64,000 nucleotides of DNA from Nannocystis sp. Its GTDB lineage: Bacteria; Myxococcota_A; Polyangia; Nannocystales; Nannocystaceae. Below are positions 37,596-46,414 of the stretch, piece by piece. Location of the stretch: positions 310,001 to 374,000 of the forward strand of contig JADJRG010000022.1 in the NCBI GenBank assembly GCA_016712315.1. The letters are read 5' to 3'. The translations under genes were made by a program, and so were the position numbers. Each line of letters begins with the position of its first letter. Positions within the stretch are counted from its first letter, which is position 1. Below the pieces are notes generated by a model. The model was not told where the DNA came from. It was given only the letters and a program-made list of their open reading frames with translations, and made no database searches.

Positions 37596-37624
37596 TGCTT
37601 AGCAGCCTCAATTCCCCGCGTCAA
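37596..37624 (-). promoter_or_regulatory. Vegetative-type promoter of the M50-scpAB operon
   Basis: On the minus strand TTGACG (37619-37624), a 17-bp spacer and TAAGCA (37596-37601) lie 37 bp upstream of the M50 GTG start. A short hairpin GCACC-CCGA-GGTGC overlaps the -10 region and likely start site. Confidence 0.55.
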
Positions 37625-37650
37625 CCACGCCAGGCGCACCTGCGCCGGCC

Positions 37651-38577
37651 TCAGGCCCGCGGGTGGTGCTTGCGGTAGGCGGCGCGCTGGTGCTTCTGGC
37701 TCACCTGCGTGTAGACCTGCGTCGTCGCGATGTCGGAGTGGCCGAGCAGCACCTGGAGCGTGCGCAGGTCGGCGCCGCCCTCGAGCAGGTGGGTCGCGAA
37801 CGAGTGCCGCAGCCGGTGCGGCGAGATGGGCCGCTTCAGCCCCGCGGCCTCTGCCAGCTCGCGCAGCTTGATGTACCAGCCCTGCCGCGACAGCCGGGCC
37901 CCGTGCGCGTTCAAGAACACCCACGGCGGCGACGGGTCCTTCGCCCCCTTCAGCAGCGCCGGCCGCCCCTCGCGCAGGTAGAGCGCGAGCGCCTCGGTCG
38001 CCGGCTCCCCCAGCGGCGCGATCCTCGGCTTATCCCCCTTCCCGATCAGCCTCACCATGCCTTGGTCGAGCGCCAGCCGGTCTAAGGTCAAGTCAACCGC
38101 CTCCGAGACCCGCGCCCCCGAGCTGTAGATCAGCTCGAGCAGGGCAGTATCGCGCTGCCCCGTCGGCGTATCGGTGCCCGGCGCGGCGATCAGCGCCAGC
38201 ACCTCTTTGTGGCTGAGCAGCTCCGGCAGCCGCTTCGCGATCCGCGGGATCTCGACCCCTTGCGTCGGGTCTGCCTCGGCCAGCCCCTCCTCGCGCAAGA
38301 AGCGGAACAACCCGCGCACCGCCGCCCAGCGGCGCGCCAGCGTCGCGTCGGCCATACCCAGCGCCCCTTGCTCGGCGACGAACGATCGCAGCGCCTCGTG
38401 GCTCACGTCGCCGATCGCCGTGATACGGCGCTCCTGCAGGTAGTCGACGAGGATCCGCAGGTCTGTCGTGTACGCGAGCAGCGAGTTCGGCCGCAGCCCT
38501 CGCTCGACCTTGAGGTGGCGCACGTAGTCGTCGACCAGCGCCTCGAGGTCACCAGGTACTTTTCGCTTGCGAGTCAT
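37651..38577 (-). CDS. Tyrosine recombinase XerC/XerD
   Basis: Protein of 308 aa from ATG 38577. The N-terminal SAM-like core-binding domain ('LVDDYVRHLKVERGLRPNSLLAYTTDLRILVDYL') is followed by the catalytic domain with Arg in 'SSGARVSEA', Lys in 'GKGDKPR', H254-x-x-R257 in 'HRLRHSFATH', H280 in 'LGHSDI' and nucleophile Y289 in 'TQVYTQV'. All catalytic residues are present. Length and motif spacing match the chromosome-dimer resolution XerC/XerD group rather than integrases. Unusually, it is the last gene of the chemosensory operon: its ATG overlaps the stop of the cheY-like gene by 4 bp. Confidence 0.93.
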   Translation of the reverse strand: MTRKRKVPGDLEALVDDYVRHLKVERGLRPNSLLAYTTDLRILVDYLQERRITAIGDVSHEALRSFVAEQGALGMADATLARRWAAVRGLFRFLREEGLAEADPTQGVEIPRIAKRLPELLSHKEVLALIAAPGTDTPTGQRDTALLELIYSSGARVSEAVDLTLDRLALDQGMVRLIGKGDKPRIAPLGEPATEALALYLREGRPALLKGAKDPSPPWVFLNAHGARLSRQGWYIKLRELAEAAGLKRPISPHRLRHSFATHLLEGGADLRTLQVLLGHSDIATTQVYTQVSQKHQRAAYRKHHPRA

Positions 38578-38981
38578 CGCTCTCCGATCTTCAGGATCTG
38601 TCGCACCAAGCGGACGACCTCGCCCGCCTGGATCGGCTTGGTGATATAGGCGTTCGCGCCCAACGACAACGCCCGCTGCCGATCCTCGGCCGCCCCCTCG
38701 GTCGTGATGATGATGATCGGCACGTCCTGGTAGTTCTCGTCCGCCCGCAGGCGCTTGACCAGCTTGAGCCCGTCGAGGATCGGCATATTGATGTCGGTGA
38801 GCACGAGGTCGAAGCGAGCCCCCGCGAGCTTGCGCAGCGCGTCGACCCCGTCCTCGGCCTCCACCAACGTCAACCCCGCGATCCTGCTGAGCGCGAAGAC
38901 GATCATCTTGCGCATCGGCGGGCTGTCGTCGACGACCAAGGCGGAGAGCCGCCGAGTGGCTTGTGGAGTCTGGTCCGTCAT
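38574..38981 (-). CDS. CheY-like response regulator (receiver only)
   Basis: Protein of 135 aa with a complete receiver domain: acidic pair D18-D19, phosphoacceptor D63 in 'DLVLTDINMP', Thr in 'IIIITTEG' and K115 in 'AYITKPI'. There is no output domain. As part of the cheA operon it is the likely phosphotransfer target of CheA. Its start overlaps the stop of the GAF-domain gene by 4 bp, and its stop overlaps the xer start. Confidence 0.95.
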   Translation of the reverse strand: MTDQTPQATRRLSALVVDDSPPMRKMIVFALSRIAGLTLVEAEDGVDALRKLAGARFDLVLTDINMPILDGLKLVKRLRADENYQDVPIIIITTEGAAEDRQRALSLGANAYITKPIQAGEVVRLVRQILKIGER

Positions 38982-40336
38982 GCGCCGACGAGCTCTTCGA
39001 TCGCGTGGCGGCTGAGCGGCGCTTGGGCGGCGTGAGCGCGCAGCCAGAGGTTCTCAAAGGCCAGCCCCGCGTGCTCCGACAGCATCGCCAAGACCGCCAG
39101 ATCATCGTCGCTGATCCCGTCCTTCTGCGCCAGTAGGGACTCTACCGCGATGATCCCGCAGAGCCGGGCGCCGCTGTGCAGCGGCAGGAAGAAGAGCACC
39201 CCGTACTCGCCGGGCATCGGATCCCCGCCTTGCCACGGCCGCCCGAGCCCCGCGACCGCCGCCAGCGGCGGATCCGACGCGAGCACGCGCTCATCGATCT
39301 CCTCGATGTGGCCGCCCTCGCGGACCAATGGGAACGCGACCCAGCGCACCTCATCGATCGCGAGGATCGTGAAGCCCCCCACCCCGAGGAAGTTCAGCAA
39401 GATCTCGCACAACGCCTGGAGCAGATCTCCGAGCGAGCGGGTCGCGTGGAGCTGTTGAAGGCCGATGTAGACGCTCGCCAAGTGGTAGTTCTCGGCCTCG
39501 AGCCCGGCGATCTGCCGCTGCAGCGCCTCGACCCTCGCGGCGGCCGCCGCCAGCGCCACGTCGGACGACTCCGTCGCCACCGACTCCGACGCGACCGCCC
39601 CAGGCGCGGCCGTCTCCGGCGCGGCCGTCTCCGGCGCGACCGTCTCAGGCGCGACCGTCTCAGGCGCGACCGTCTCAGGCGCGACCGTCTCAGGCGCGAC
39701 CGTCTCAGGCGCGACCGTCTCAGGCGTCTCGGCCGCGACCGCCGCCGCCGGCGCGATCGATCCGATCACGCCGCCCTCGCCGCTCCCGACCTGCGCGCCG
39801 ACCATGTCCTCGTCGGCCGCCGCGACCTCAGTCGCCACAGCGTCGGCGTCGATCGCCTGCGCGGCTGTCGGCGGCGCGCTCGCCTTCGCGCCCGCCAGCG
39901 CGGCCCTCGCGGCGACCGCCTCTGCGCGCGCCGCGTCGACCTCCGCCTGCAACGACTCGATCACGGCGGTTCGCGCGGCCAGGGCCGCCTTCGCCGCGGC
40001 GGCCGCGTCCATCGCCTCGATGATCGCCGCCTCCGCCACCTCCGACTGGGCCCGCGCCGCCGAGATCGCCTGCGCCCCCGCTGTCCGGGCCGCCTCTGCC
40101 TCCGCCTCGGCAGCGGCGAGCGCCGCCTCGAGCTCATGCGAGCGCCGCAGCAGCGACTCGACCACCCCCGCCTCGAGGGGAGCCTCACCGTCGCCACGCT
40201 CGTGCAGCTCGCGCCGCAGGCGCGCGTTCTCGGCGATGAGCTGCCGGGCGAACGCCTCGCCTCGGCCGAAGAAGTCGGTCAAGTGGGCATCGGTCTTCTC
40301 GCGCTCCGACTCTACTTCCCGGTCCGCACCGCTCAT
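38978..40336 (-). CDS. Coiled-coil protein with C-terminal GAF domain (chemosensory operon)
   Basis: About 452 aa from ATG 40336. Residues about 15-160 are predicted coiled coil (Ala/Glu/Arg heptads), about 180-260 are low complexity with eight APET(V/A) repeats, and the C-terminal 170 aa ('GLQQLHATRSLGDLLQALCEILLNFLGVGGFTILAIDE', 'GVLFFLPLHSGARLCGIIAVES') form a GAF domain. No membrane segment is seen. Its place between cheB and cheY suggests it is a sensor or scaffold of this pathway; it might stand in for the missing receptor, but that is only inference. Confidence 0.75.
   Translation of the reverse strand: MSGADREVESEREKTDAHLTDFFGRGEAFARQLIAENARLRRELHERGDGEAPLEAGVVESLLRRSHELEAALAAAEAEAEAARTAGAQAISAARAQSEVAEAAIIEAMDAAAAAKAALAARTAVIESLQAEVDAARAEAVAARAALAGAKASAPPTAAQAIDADAVATEVAAADEDMVGAQVGSGEGGVIGSIAPAAAVAAETPETVAPETVAPETVAPETVAPETVAPETVAPETAAPETAAPGAVASESVATESSDVALAAAAARVEALQRQIAGLEAENYHLASVYIGLQQLHATRSLGDLLQALCEILLNFLGVGGFTILAIDEVRWVAFPLVREGGHIEEIDERVLASDPPLAAVAGLGRPWQGGDPMPGEYGVLFFLPLHSGARLCGIIAVESLLAQKDGISDDDLAVLAMLSEHAGLAFENLWLRAHAAQAPLSRHAIEELVGA
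39599..39724 (-). repeat. 15-bp tandem repeat (APETV)
   Basis: About eight copies of a 15-bp unit (plus strand CAGGCGCGACCGTCT and close variants) encode the APET(V/A) linker. This is the third gene in the window with a 15-bp in-frame minisatellite. Confidence 0.9.
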
Positions 40337-40367
40337 CCGCCGCACCATAACATGGCGCACCTGGTGA

Positions 40368-41501
40368 TTACGCCTTCACGACCTGAGCGCGGCAGGCCTC
40401 CGCGAAGCGAGCGATCGCGATCGGCAGCTCCTCGAGCCTCAGCACCTGATCGACCGCCCCGGCCTCGATCGCCGCGCCAGGCATGCCCGGCATCACCGCC
40501 GTCCGCGGATCCTCGGCCAGCACCAGCGATCCTGCCGAACGCGCCGCCTCCGCCCCCTCTCGCCCGTCCGTCCCCATGCCCGTGAGGACCAGCGCGCAGA
40601 AGCGCGATCCCAGCGCCTTCGCCCCCGACATAAAGAGCAGATCGCCAGAAGGCGTGAGCATCGGCGCACCAGCGCGCTCCGCCGGCGCCCGCACTCGCAG
40701 CCGCGCGCCCGCGCCGTCGCGCTCGATCTCCACGTTGAACGACCCCGGCGCGATGTACACCGCGCCCCGTCGGAGCGGTTCGCCGTCGGTCGCCTCGCTC
40801 ACGCGGAACAAGCAGATCTTGTCCAGGCGCCCGGCGAACGCCCGGGTGAAGCGCGGAGGCATATGCTGGGCCACCACGATCGCCAGCGGCAGCGTCGCCG
40901 GCAGCGCGCACAGGAGCTGCTGAATCGCCGGCGGCCCGCCCGTCGACGCCGCGATCGCCACCACCCCGAACGGCCGCTGGTCCGCCTCCTCCGCCGGAGC
41001 CGGCCCGATCGGCGCCGCCGCCTCTTGCCCCGCGAGGCTGCGCGCGCGCTCTTGCATACGCACCGCCTCGAGGCGACGGACCAGCCCCACCTTCTCCCGC
41101 ACCTCCTCCTCGATCCGCCGGAGCTCAGGCCCGATCTGCCGGCTCGGCTTCGCGATGAAGTCGATCGCCCCGAGCTCCAGCGCGCGGAAGACGTGGTCGC
41201 GATCAGAGTGGCTCGAGATCACGATCACCGGCGTCGGTCGCTTCGCCATCAGCACCCGGAGGAACGCGAAGCCGTCCATGTCGGGCATCTCCAGATCGAG
41301 CGTGATCACGTCCGGCCGCAGCTCGAAGGCCATCTGCAGCGCCTCCTTGCCGTTCACTGCGCGGCCCACCACCTCGATCCCTGGATCCCCCGCGAGCATC
41401 GACGCCAACGTCTGCCGGTTGTACGCCGAGTCATCGACGACCAGCGCCCGCAGCCGCCCGCCGCGCTCGCGCTCACCGCCGCTGTGTGGATCGGAGCTCA
41501 T
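40368..41501 (-). CDS. cheB: Chemotaxis protein-glutamate methylesterase CheB
   Basis: Protein of 377 aa. The receiver has D23-D24 and phosphoacceptor D69 ('ITLDLEMPDMDGF'). The methylesterase domain carries the catalytic Ser in 'AIAASTGGPPAIQ', His in 'VAQHMPPRFT' and Asp in 'LTGMGTDGREGA'. It removes methyl groups from receptor glutamates. It overlaps the cheR stop region by 4 bp. An Ala/Pro/Glu-rich linker joins the two domains. Confidence 0.96.
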   Translation of the reverse strand: MSSDPHSGGERERGGRLRALVVDDSAYNRQTLASMLAGDPGIEVVGRAVNGKEALQMAFELRPDVITLDLEMPDMDGFAFLRVLMAKRPTPVIVISSHSDRDHVFRALELGAIDFIAKPSRQIGPELRRIEEEVREKVGLVRRLEAVRMQERARSLAGQEAAAPIGPAPAEEADQRPFGVVAIAASTGGPPAIQQLLCALPATLPLAIVVAQHMPPRFTRAFAGRLDKICLFRVSEATDGEPLRRGAVYIAPGSFNVEIERDGAGARLRVRAPAERAGAPMLTPSGDLLFMSGAKALGSRFCALVLTGMGTDGREGAEAARSAGSLVLAEDPRTAVMPGMPGAAIEAGAVDQVLRLEELPIAIARFAEACRAQVVKA

Positions 41502-42436
41502 CGCGGCGAGGGCGCCCGCCGATACGCGAGATCACGGCGGAGGTGGACCAGCTCAAAGGATGTCTCAACGTTCAGCAGGCTCTCGGAGTGGCCCAGGAAC
41601 AGGTATCCGCCGGGCAGGAGCGCCTCATGGAACGCCTCGGTGATCGAGATCCTCGACTCTTGGGCCAGGTACATCAGCACGTTGCGGCAGAAGATCACGT
41701 CGACCGGCCCGCTCGCCGCGACCGACGCCGTATCGATCAAGTTCAGCGGCCGGAACGACACCAGCGCCCGCACTTGATCACACACCCGCGCCGACTCGCC
41801 GACCGGCTCGAAGTAGCGGTCACGCAGCTCCGGCGCGGTCGTGCGAAAGCTCGACGGCCCGTACACGCCGTGGCGCGCCACGCTGAGCACCTTGCGGCTG
41901 AGATCGGTGCCGATCACCCGCAGCGTCCAGCCGCGGAAGAGGCCGCTCTCGAGCAGCAGGATCGCCAACGTATACGCCTCCTCGCCGGTCGAGCAGCCGG
42001 CGCTCCACAGCGTCAAGCGCAGGCTCCCCGCGCGGCTACGCGCCAGCTCCGGCAGCACCTCCTCGCGGAACGCGTCGAGCTGGAATTGTTCGCGAAAGAA
42101 GTACGTCTCGTGGGTCGTGATCGCCTCGACCGCCAGCGCCAGCTCCTGCGGCCCCTCGCCTGATCGGCGCAGCAGATCCACGTACGCGGAGAAGCTCGTG
42201 AGGCCCAGCGCGGCCAACCGCGGGCCCAGGCGCCGCTCGAACAAGAACCCTGAATCGAGCCCGTAGACGACCCCGCAGTGGCCTTGGATCAGCGACTGCA
42301 GCGCGCCGAGCTCCTCCTCGGAGATCTTGACTCGGCCGCCAACGAGCTCGTCCTCAGCGCTCACCACCGCCTCACACTCTATCTCGAGCGTCCCCGGCCC
42401 GCGCCCGCCGATCGTCCCCTGCTCACGTGGCGACAC
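41498..42436 (-). CDS. cheR: Chemotaxis protein methyltransferase CheR
   Basis: Protein of 312 aa from a GTG at 42436; a later GTG near residue 24 may be the true start. The CheR blocks are 'LAVEAITTHETYFFREQFQLDAF', the SAM site 'LTLWSAGCSTGEEAYTLA', 'IGTDLS', 'IFCRNVLMYL' and 'YLFLGHSESL'. It methylates receptor glutamates using SAM. No TPR extension is present. The gene overlaps the stop of the degenerate receiver gene by 14 bp and the cheB start by 4 bp. Confidence 0.95.
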   Translation of the reverse strand: MSPREQGTIGGRGPGTLEIECEAVVSAEDELVGGRVKISEEELGALQSLIQGHCGVVYGLDSGFLFERRLGPRLAALGLTSFSAYVDLLRRSGEGPQELALAVEAITTHETYFFREQFQLDAFREEVLPELARSRAGSLRLTLWSAGCSTGEEAYTLAILLLESGLFRGWTLRVIGTDLSRKVLSVARHGVYGPSSFRTTAPELRDRYFEPVGESARVCDQVRALVSFRPLNLIDTASVAASGPVDVIFCRNVLMYLAQESRISITEAFHEALLPGGYLFLGHSESLLNVETSFELVHLRRDLAYRRAPSPR

Positions 42437-43088
42437 CCGCGCTGACCGGCGCGATCAACGCCCGAAACGCGCGGTCGATCGCCTCATCGTGCGCGTGCCC
42501 GCCCATCACGCTCGCGAGCAGCGCCCGCGCGGCCTCCAGCTCCTGGCTCAGCAGCGCCGCCAACGCCCCGGGATCATCGACCTCCACCACCTCGTCTGCG
42601 CGATCGAGCACCGCCCCGGCGACCAGCAGCGCCGCCAAGCCATCCGCCCCAGGCGGCTCGTGGTGCAGCGACCAGAACGCCATCTCCGCCTCTGCGAGCG
42701 CCGCAGCCGCCGGATCTTTGCCCGTGAAGAGCCGCCACAGCTTCGCCGGCAGCTCCTCCGCGATCTTGTGGACATCCACCACATCATCGGCCCCGTAGAG
42801 CTGCCCTGGGCGCCGTTTGAAGCTGCTGCGCCGGAACAGCGCGCCGATCAGGATCACCGGGATCGGCGGCTCGCACTCCTTCGCGAGCGCGCACAGATCG
42901 TGCACAGGCGTCCCCGGGAGCGCCGTATCGATCACCAGCCCGTCCCACGAGCCCGCGTCGATCGCCCGCGCCACCGCGTCGCCATCCGACAGGCGATCGA
43001 CGCCGAAGCCGTACGCCTCGAGGATCCGCGCCGTCGCGCAGACGATCCCGGGCTGGGTGTGCGCCACCAAGATCCTAAGCTTCTCCAT
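42423..43088 (-). CDS. Degenerate receiver-domain protein with helical C-terminal extension
   Basis: Protein of 221 aa. The first 120 aa align with receiver domains: 'LRILVAHTQPGIVCATARILEAYGFGVDRL', then 'DGLVIDTALPG' and 'PIPVILIGALF'. The phosphoacceptor-position D54 is present, but the acidic pair is replaced by A9-H10 and the 'KPF' lysine by 'DVHKI'. It probably cannot be phosphorylated normally and may act as a protein-interaction module. The last 100 aa are helical and unlike known outputs. It sits between the second cheW and cheR. Confidence 0.7.
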   Translation of the reverse strand: MEKLRILVAHTQPGIVCATARILEAYGFGVDRLSDGDAVARAIDAGSWDGLVIDTALPGTPVHDLCALAKECEPPIPVILIGALFRRSSFKRRPGQLYGADDVVDVHKIAEELPAKLWRLFTGKDPAAAALAEAEMAFWSLHHEPPGADGLAALLVAGAVLDRADEVVEVDDPGALAALLSQELEAARALLASVMGGHAHDEAIDRAFRALIAPVSAGVAT

Positions 43089-43107
43089 CTGCCACCGTCC
43101 TGCCTCC

Positions 43108-43581
43108 TTAACCTTGGGTCACCCGCAGCAGCCCGTCCAAGTTGATGACGAAGATCATCTCCTCGTTCACCCGACACACCCCGCTAAAGATGTCCTCGCC
43201 CGCGTCGCCCGCGTCGCCGCGCAGCATCGACGGCGCCGGCCGCAGCGAGCGCGCGGGGACCCGCAGCTCGCCGACCACGCGGTCGACCTTCAGCCCGGCG
43301 ATCCGCCCGCTCACGCTGACGATGATCAGCTTGTTCAGGTGATCGATCGCCGGATCGATCACGACGCTGAAGCGCCGACGAAGATCGATCACCGGGATCA
43401 CCACCCCGCGCAGTTGGATCACCCCCTCGACGATCGCCGGCGCCTGCGGGATCGGCCGGATCCGGTACGGCTTCGCCTGGATCACCTCCTTGATCCGCAT
43501 GATGTCGATCCCGTAGAGCCCGACTCCGACGATGAAGCCGGCCAGCTTCAGCTCCTCATCGACCTTCGCCTCGCCCGCCAT
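43108..43581 (-). CDS. cheW: CheW-like coupling protein (second copy)
   Basis: Protein of 157 aa with the CheW fold: 'AGFIVGVGLYGIDIMRIKEVIQ', 'VEGVIQLRGVVIPVIDLRRRFSV', 'LIIVSVSGRIAGLKVDRVVGELRVPARSL'. CheW links receptors to CheA. Its ATG overlaps the stop of the first cheW gene by 1 bp. The insertion 'PAPSMLRGDAGDAGEDIFSGV' is longer than usual. Confidence 0.93.
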   Translation of the reverse strand: MAGEAKVDEELKLAGFIVGVGLYGIDIMRIKEVIQAKPYRIRPIPQAPAIVEGVIQLRGVVIPVIDLRRRFSVVIDPAIDHLNKLIIVSVSGRIAGLKVDRVVGELRVPARSLRPAPSMLRGDAGDAGEDIFSGVCRVNEEMIFVINLDGLLRVTQG

Positions 43582-44147
43582 CAGCGCCGCTCCTCGTCCG
43601 CGCCGAGGCGCAGGAAGTCGCGCGGATCGAGCACCTCCGGCAGGTTGAGGATGATGATCAGCGCCCCGCGGTGGCGCGCGAGCCCGCGGATATACTCCGC
43701 CCGGCGGCCTGAGATCCCCCCGGGCCGCTCCTCCATCGACTCAGGCGGAATCCGCACCACCTCGAGCACCTGGTGCACCAAGAGCCCGTACGGCTCGCCT
43801 TGGAAGCTGACGATCAGCACCCGCGCCGCCCGCCCGTAGGCCTGCTCCGCCAGCCCCAAGCGCCGCCCCAGATCGAGCACTGGGATGATCCGCCCGCGCA
43901 CGTTGCCGATCCCCAGCAAGAACGCCGCGGTCCGCGGCACATAGGTCGTCTGGAACGACTTCGTGATCTCCTCGATCTCCGCGATCGGCAGCCCGTAGAT
44001 CTCCGAACCTACCCGAAAGGACACGTAGTGGCGCAGGTCGCGTCGCACCTCGCGCTGCTTGTAGCCGTGCTCATAGTCCTCGTCGGTCGCGACGCTCTCG
44101 CCGCTGCGCATCAGCGCCTGCCACAGATCATCCGGCTCAGCGGGCAT
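43581..44147 (-). CDS. cheW: CheW-like coupling protein (first copy)
   Basis: Protein of 188 aa. After a charged N-terminus of about 35 aa comes a CheW domain: 'HYVSFRVGSEIYGLPIAEIEEI', 'LLGIGNVRGRIIPVLDLGRRLGL', 'VLIVSFQGEPYGLLVHQVLEVV'. It overlaps the cheA stop by 11 bp. Two different CheW proteins in one operon suggest either an array with unequal partners or an adapter role for one of them. Confidence 0.94.
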   Translation of the reverse strand: MPAEPDDLWQALMRSGESVATDEDYEHGYKQREVRRDLRHYVSFRVGSEIYGLPIAEIEEITKSFQTTYVPRTAAFLLGIGNVRGRIIPVLDLGRRLGLAEQAYGRAARVLIVSFQGEPYGLLVHQVLEVVRIPPESMEERPGGISGRRAEYIRGLARHRGALIIILNLPEVLDPRDFLRLGADEERR

Positions 44148-46356
44148 AGCCGCCTCCCACCTGCTCGCGCAGCCCCTCGTCCACCAGGCGAGCGACGTCG
44201 AGCAGCAGCACCGTCCGATTCGCCCCCAGCTCGGTCGCGCCCGCGATCCCCGGGATGTTCCTGATCGCGCTGCCCAGCGGCTTGATCACCACGTCTTGTT
44301 GCCCCATCAGCTCATCCACCACCAGCCCGACCCGGTGCTGCGCCAGCCCGACCACCACCACGTACAGCCGCCCGCCCGCGCTGCGATAGCCCGGCGGCGA
44401 CCGCAGCCCGAAGAGCCGCGAGAGGTGGAGCAGGGGCAACGTCTTGCCGCGCAGCGTGATCACCTCTTGGCCCTCGATCGTGCCGATCGCGCGGCGCTCC
44501 ACCATGATCGACTCCAGCACCGCGCTCAGCGGGATGCAGAAGGTGTGGCCCGCGCTCTCGATCACCAGCGCTTGGATGATCGCCAGGGTCACCGGCAGCG
44601 TGATCGCGAAGCGCGTCCCTCTGCCGATCTCGGTGTGCAGATCGATCATGCCGGAGAGCCGCGCGATGTTGGTCTTCACCACGTCCATGCCGACCCCGCG
44701 GCCGGAGATCGCCGTCGCCTCGTCGCGGGTCGAGAAGCCCGGCGTGAAGATCAAGTTCGTCGCCTCGAGCGCGCTGATCGTCTCCGCCTCCTCCGCCGTG
44801 ATCACCCCCCGACGAACCGCCGCGTCGCGGATCCGCCGCCAGTCCATGCCCGCGCCGTCGTCCTCCACCTCGATCACGACGCGGTTCCCCTTCTGGAAGG
44901 CGCGCAGATCGATCCGCCCGATCGGCGGCTTGCCGGCGGCGGTCCGCGCCCTCGCCGGCTCGATCCCATGATCGATGCAGTTGCGGATCATGTGCATCAA
45001 CGGGTCCGACAGCTCCTCGACGATCAGCTTGTCGAGCACCGTCTCCTCGCCTGCGATCAGCAGCCGGATCTCCTTATCGAGCTCGCGGCTCACCTTACGG
45101 ACCACCCGCCCGAGCTTGTCGAAGATCTGGCCGATCGGGACCATCCGCACGTCCAAGATCCCCTGCTGCAGCAGGCTCAGCTTGCGCGCCATCTCGCGGA
45201 TCTGCACCTGCAGCTCGCGGCTCTGATCGGTCGCCTGATCGACCAGGCGCAGCCGCCCGTGCACCGCCGCGAGGTTCGCCTGCACCAGACCTAGCTCACC
45301 GACCAGGTTCATCAGGACATCCAAGCGGCGCAGGTCGACCCGCACCGTCTGGCTGAGGCTGCGCAGGCTCGCGTCCCCCTCGCCGTCGAGCTCGCCCGGC
45401 CCCTCGCTCACCGACGCGCCGCCGCGACCACCGGGTCCCCCGCCGCTCAGCGTCGCCGGCCTGCTCGCCGCCGCCGGCTTGCTCGCCGCCGCCGGGTGGC
45501 CCTCCACCGCCGCCGGCTTGCTCGTCGTCGCCGGCTTGCTCGTCGTCGCCGGCTTGCTCGCCGTCGGCTTGCTCGCCGTCGGCTTGCTCACCACCTCGGC
45601 CGCGAGCGTACTCGCCGCCTCAGCCTGCCCCGGAGGGGCCAGGCGGTGCACCGACACATCGCGCTCTGCCAGCGCGCTCGCCACGTCCGCGAAGCCCAAG
45701 GGCGATCCGAGGATGATGTCGAGATCGATCCGATCATCCGCCGTCACGTCGGCGCTGGGCAGGTACGTGATCACCTCCCCGAACGCCTTCATCTTGTCCT
45801 TCACCTGCTCGATCCCGACGTCGATCGCCAAGATGTCGAACGACACATGGACACGATACAGGCTCCGCCCCTTGCGGAGGTTCTCGCGCAGGCGGTGCTC
45901 CTCGTACTCGCTGAGCACGCTCAGGATCGCCTCACCCACCCACTCCAGGTCGTCCTCATCGCCGCCGCCCTGGACCGCCCGCGAGAGCCCCTCGATCCGC
46001 CCGAGCAGCGGCAGCAGATCCGGCGCATCGTCGCCTTCATCGCGCGGGATCAGCAGCCCCGCGAAGGTCTCCACCGCCTCGAAGAGCACGTCCAGCACCC
46101 CGCGGCTGAACTCCAGCTTGCCGAGGCGCAGCCGATCGAGCGCCCCCTCGAGCGCGTGCGCCACCGTCCCGATCTCGGTCGCGTTGAAGAGTCCGGCCAG
46201 CCCCTTCAGGCTGTGGATCGCCCGAAAGGCGGCGTTCAGCGCCTCTGGATCGACCGCGCCGCCGCGCGCCTGGGCCTCCAGCTCCAGCAGGTGCCTGGAG
46301 AAGATCTCGACGCTCTCCTGGGCCTCGCCGATGAACTCGGACGAGTGGGGATCCAT
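44137..46356 (-). CDS. cheA: Chemotaxis histidine kinase CheA
   Basis: About 739 aa from ATG 46356 (an upstream ATG would overlap the -10 box at 46374-46379). The HPt domain carries the phosphohistidine H48 in 'AFRAIHSLKGLAGL'. A long Ser/Lys/Pro/Ala linker with repeats of SKPTA and SKPATT (about residues 255-310) replaces a usual P2 domain. The P3/P4 region has the N box 'HMIRNCIDHGIEP', 'EVEDDGAGMDW' and 'GRGVGMDVVKTNI', and a C-terminal CheW-like P5 domain ends the protein. It phosphorylates itself, then CheY and CheB. It is the first gene of the operon. Confidence 0.95.
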   Translation of the reverse strand: MDPHSSEFIGEAQESVEIFSRHLLELEAQARGGAVDPEALNAAFRAIHSLKGLAGLFNATEIGTVAHALEGALDRLRLGKLEFSRGVLDVLFEAVETFAGLLIPRDEGDDAPDLLPLLGRIEGLSRAVQGGGDEDDLEWVGEAILSVLSEYEEHRLRENLRKGRSLYRVHVSFDILAIDVGIEQVKDKMKAFGEVITYLPSADVTADDRIDLDIILGSPLGFADVASALAERDVSVHRLAPPGQAEAASTLAAEVVSKPTASKPTASKPATTSKPATTSKPAAVEGHPAAASKPAAASRPATLSGGGPGGRGGASVSEGPGELDGEGDASLRSLSQTVRVDLRRLDVLMNLVGELGLVQANLAAVHGRLRLVDQATDQSRELQVQIREMARKLSLLQQGILDVRMVPIGQIFDKLGRVVRKVSRELDKEIRLLIAGEETVLDKLIVEELSDPLMHMIRNCIDHGIEPARARTAAGKPPIGRIDLRAFQKGNRVVIEVEDDGAGMDWRRIRDAAVRRGVITAEEAETISALEATNLIFTPGFSTRDEATAISGRGVGMDVVKTNIARLSGMIDLHTEIGRGTRFAITLPVTLAIIQALVIESAGHTFCIPLSAVLESIMVERRAIGTIEGQEVITLRGKTLPLLHLSRLFGLRSPPGYRSAGGRLYVVVVGLAQHRVGLVVDELMGQQDVVIKPLGSAIRNIPGIAGATELGANRTVLLLDVARLVDEGLREQVGGGYAR

Positions 46357-46373
46357 CGATGACACGCCGCCGC

Positions 46374-46379
46374 AGTATA
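46374..46379 (-). promoter_or_regulatory. Candidate -10 box of the cheA operon
   Basis: TATACT on the minus strand lies 18 bp upstream of the cheA ATG at 46356. No clear -35 box is found at the usual distance. Confidence 0.35.
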
Positions 46380-46414
46380 CGCTGCTCATCACGGCCGCGC
46401 GCGCTCACGCCGGC

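Noticed and set aside
37651..38577. Integrase of a mobile element
   Set aside because: The recombinase is coupled to cheY, no attachment-site repeats or phage genes are nearby, and the sequence pattern fits XerC/XerD.
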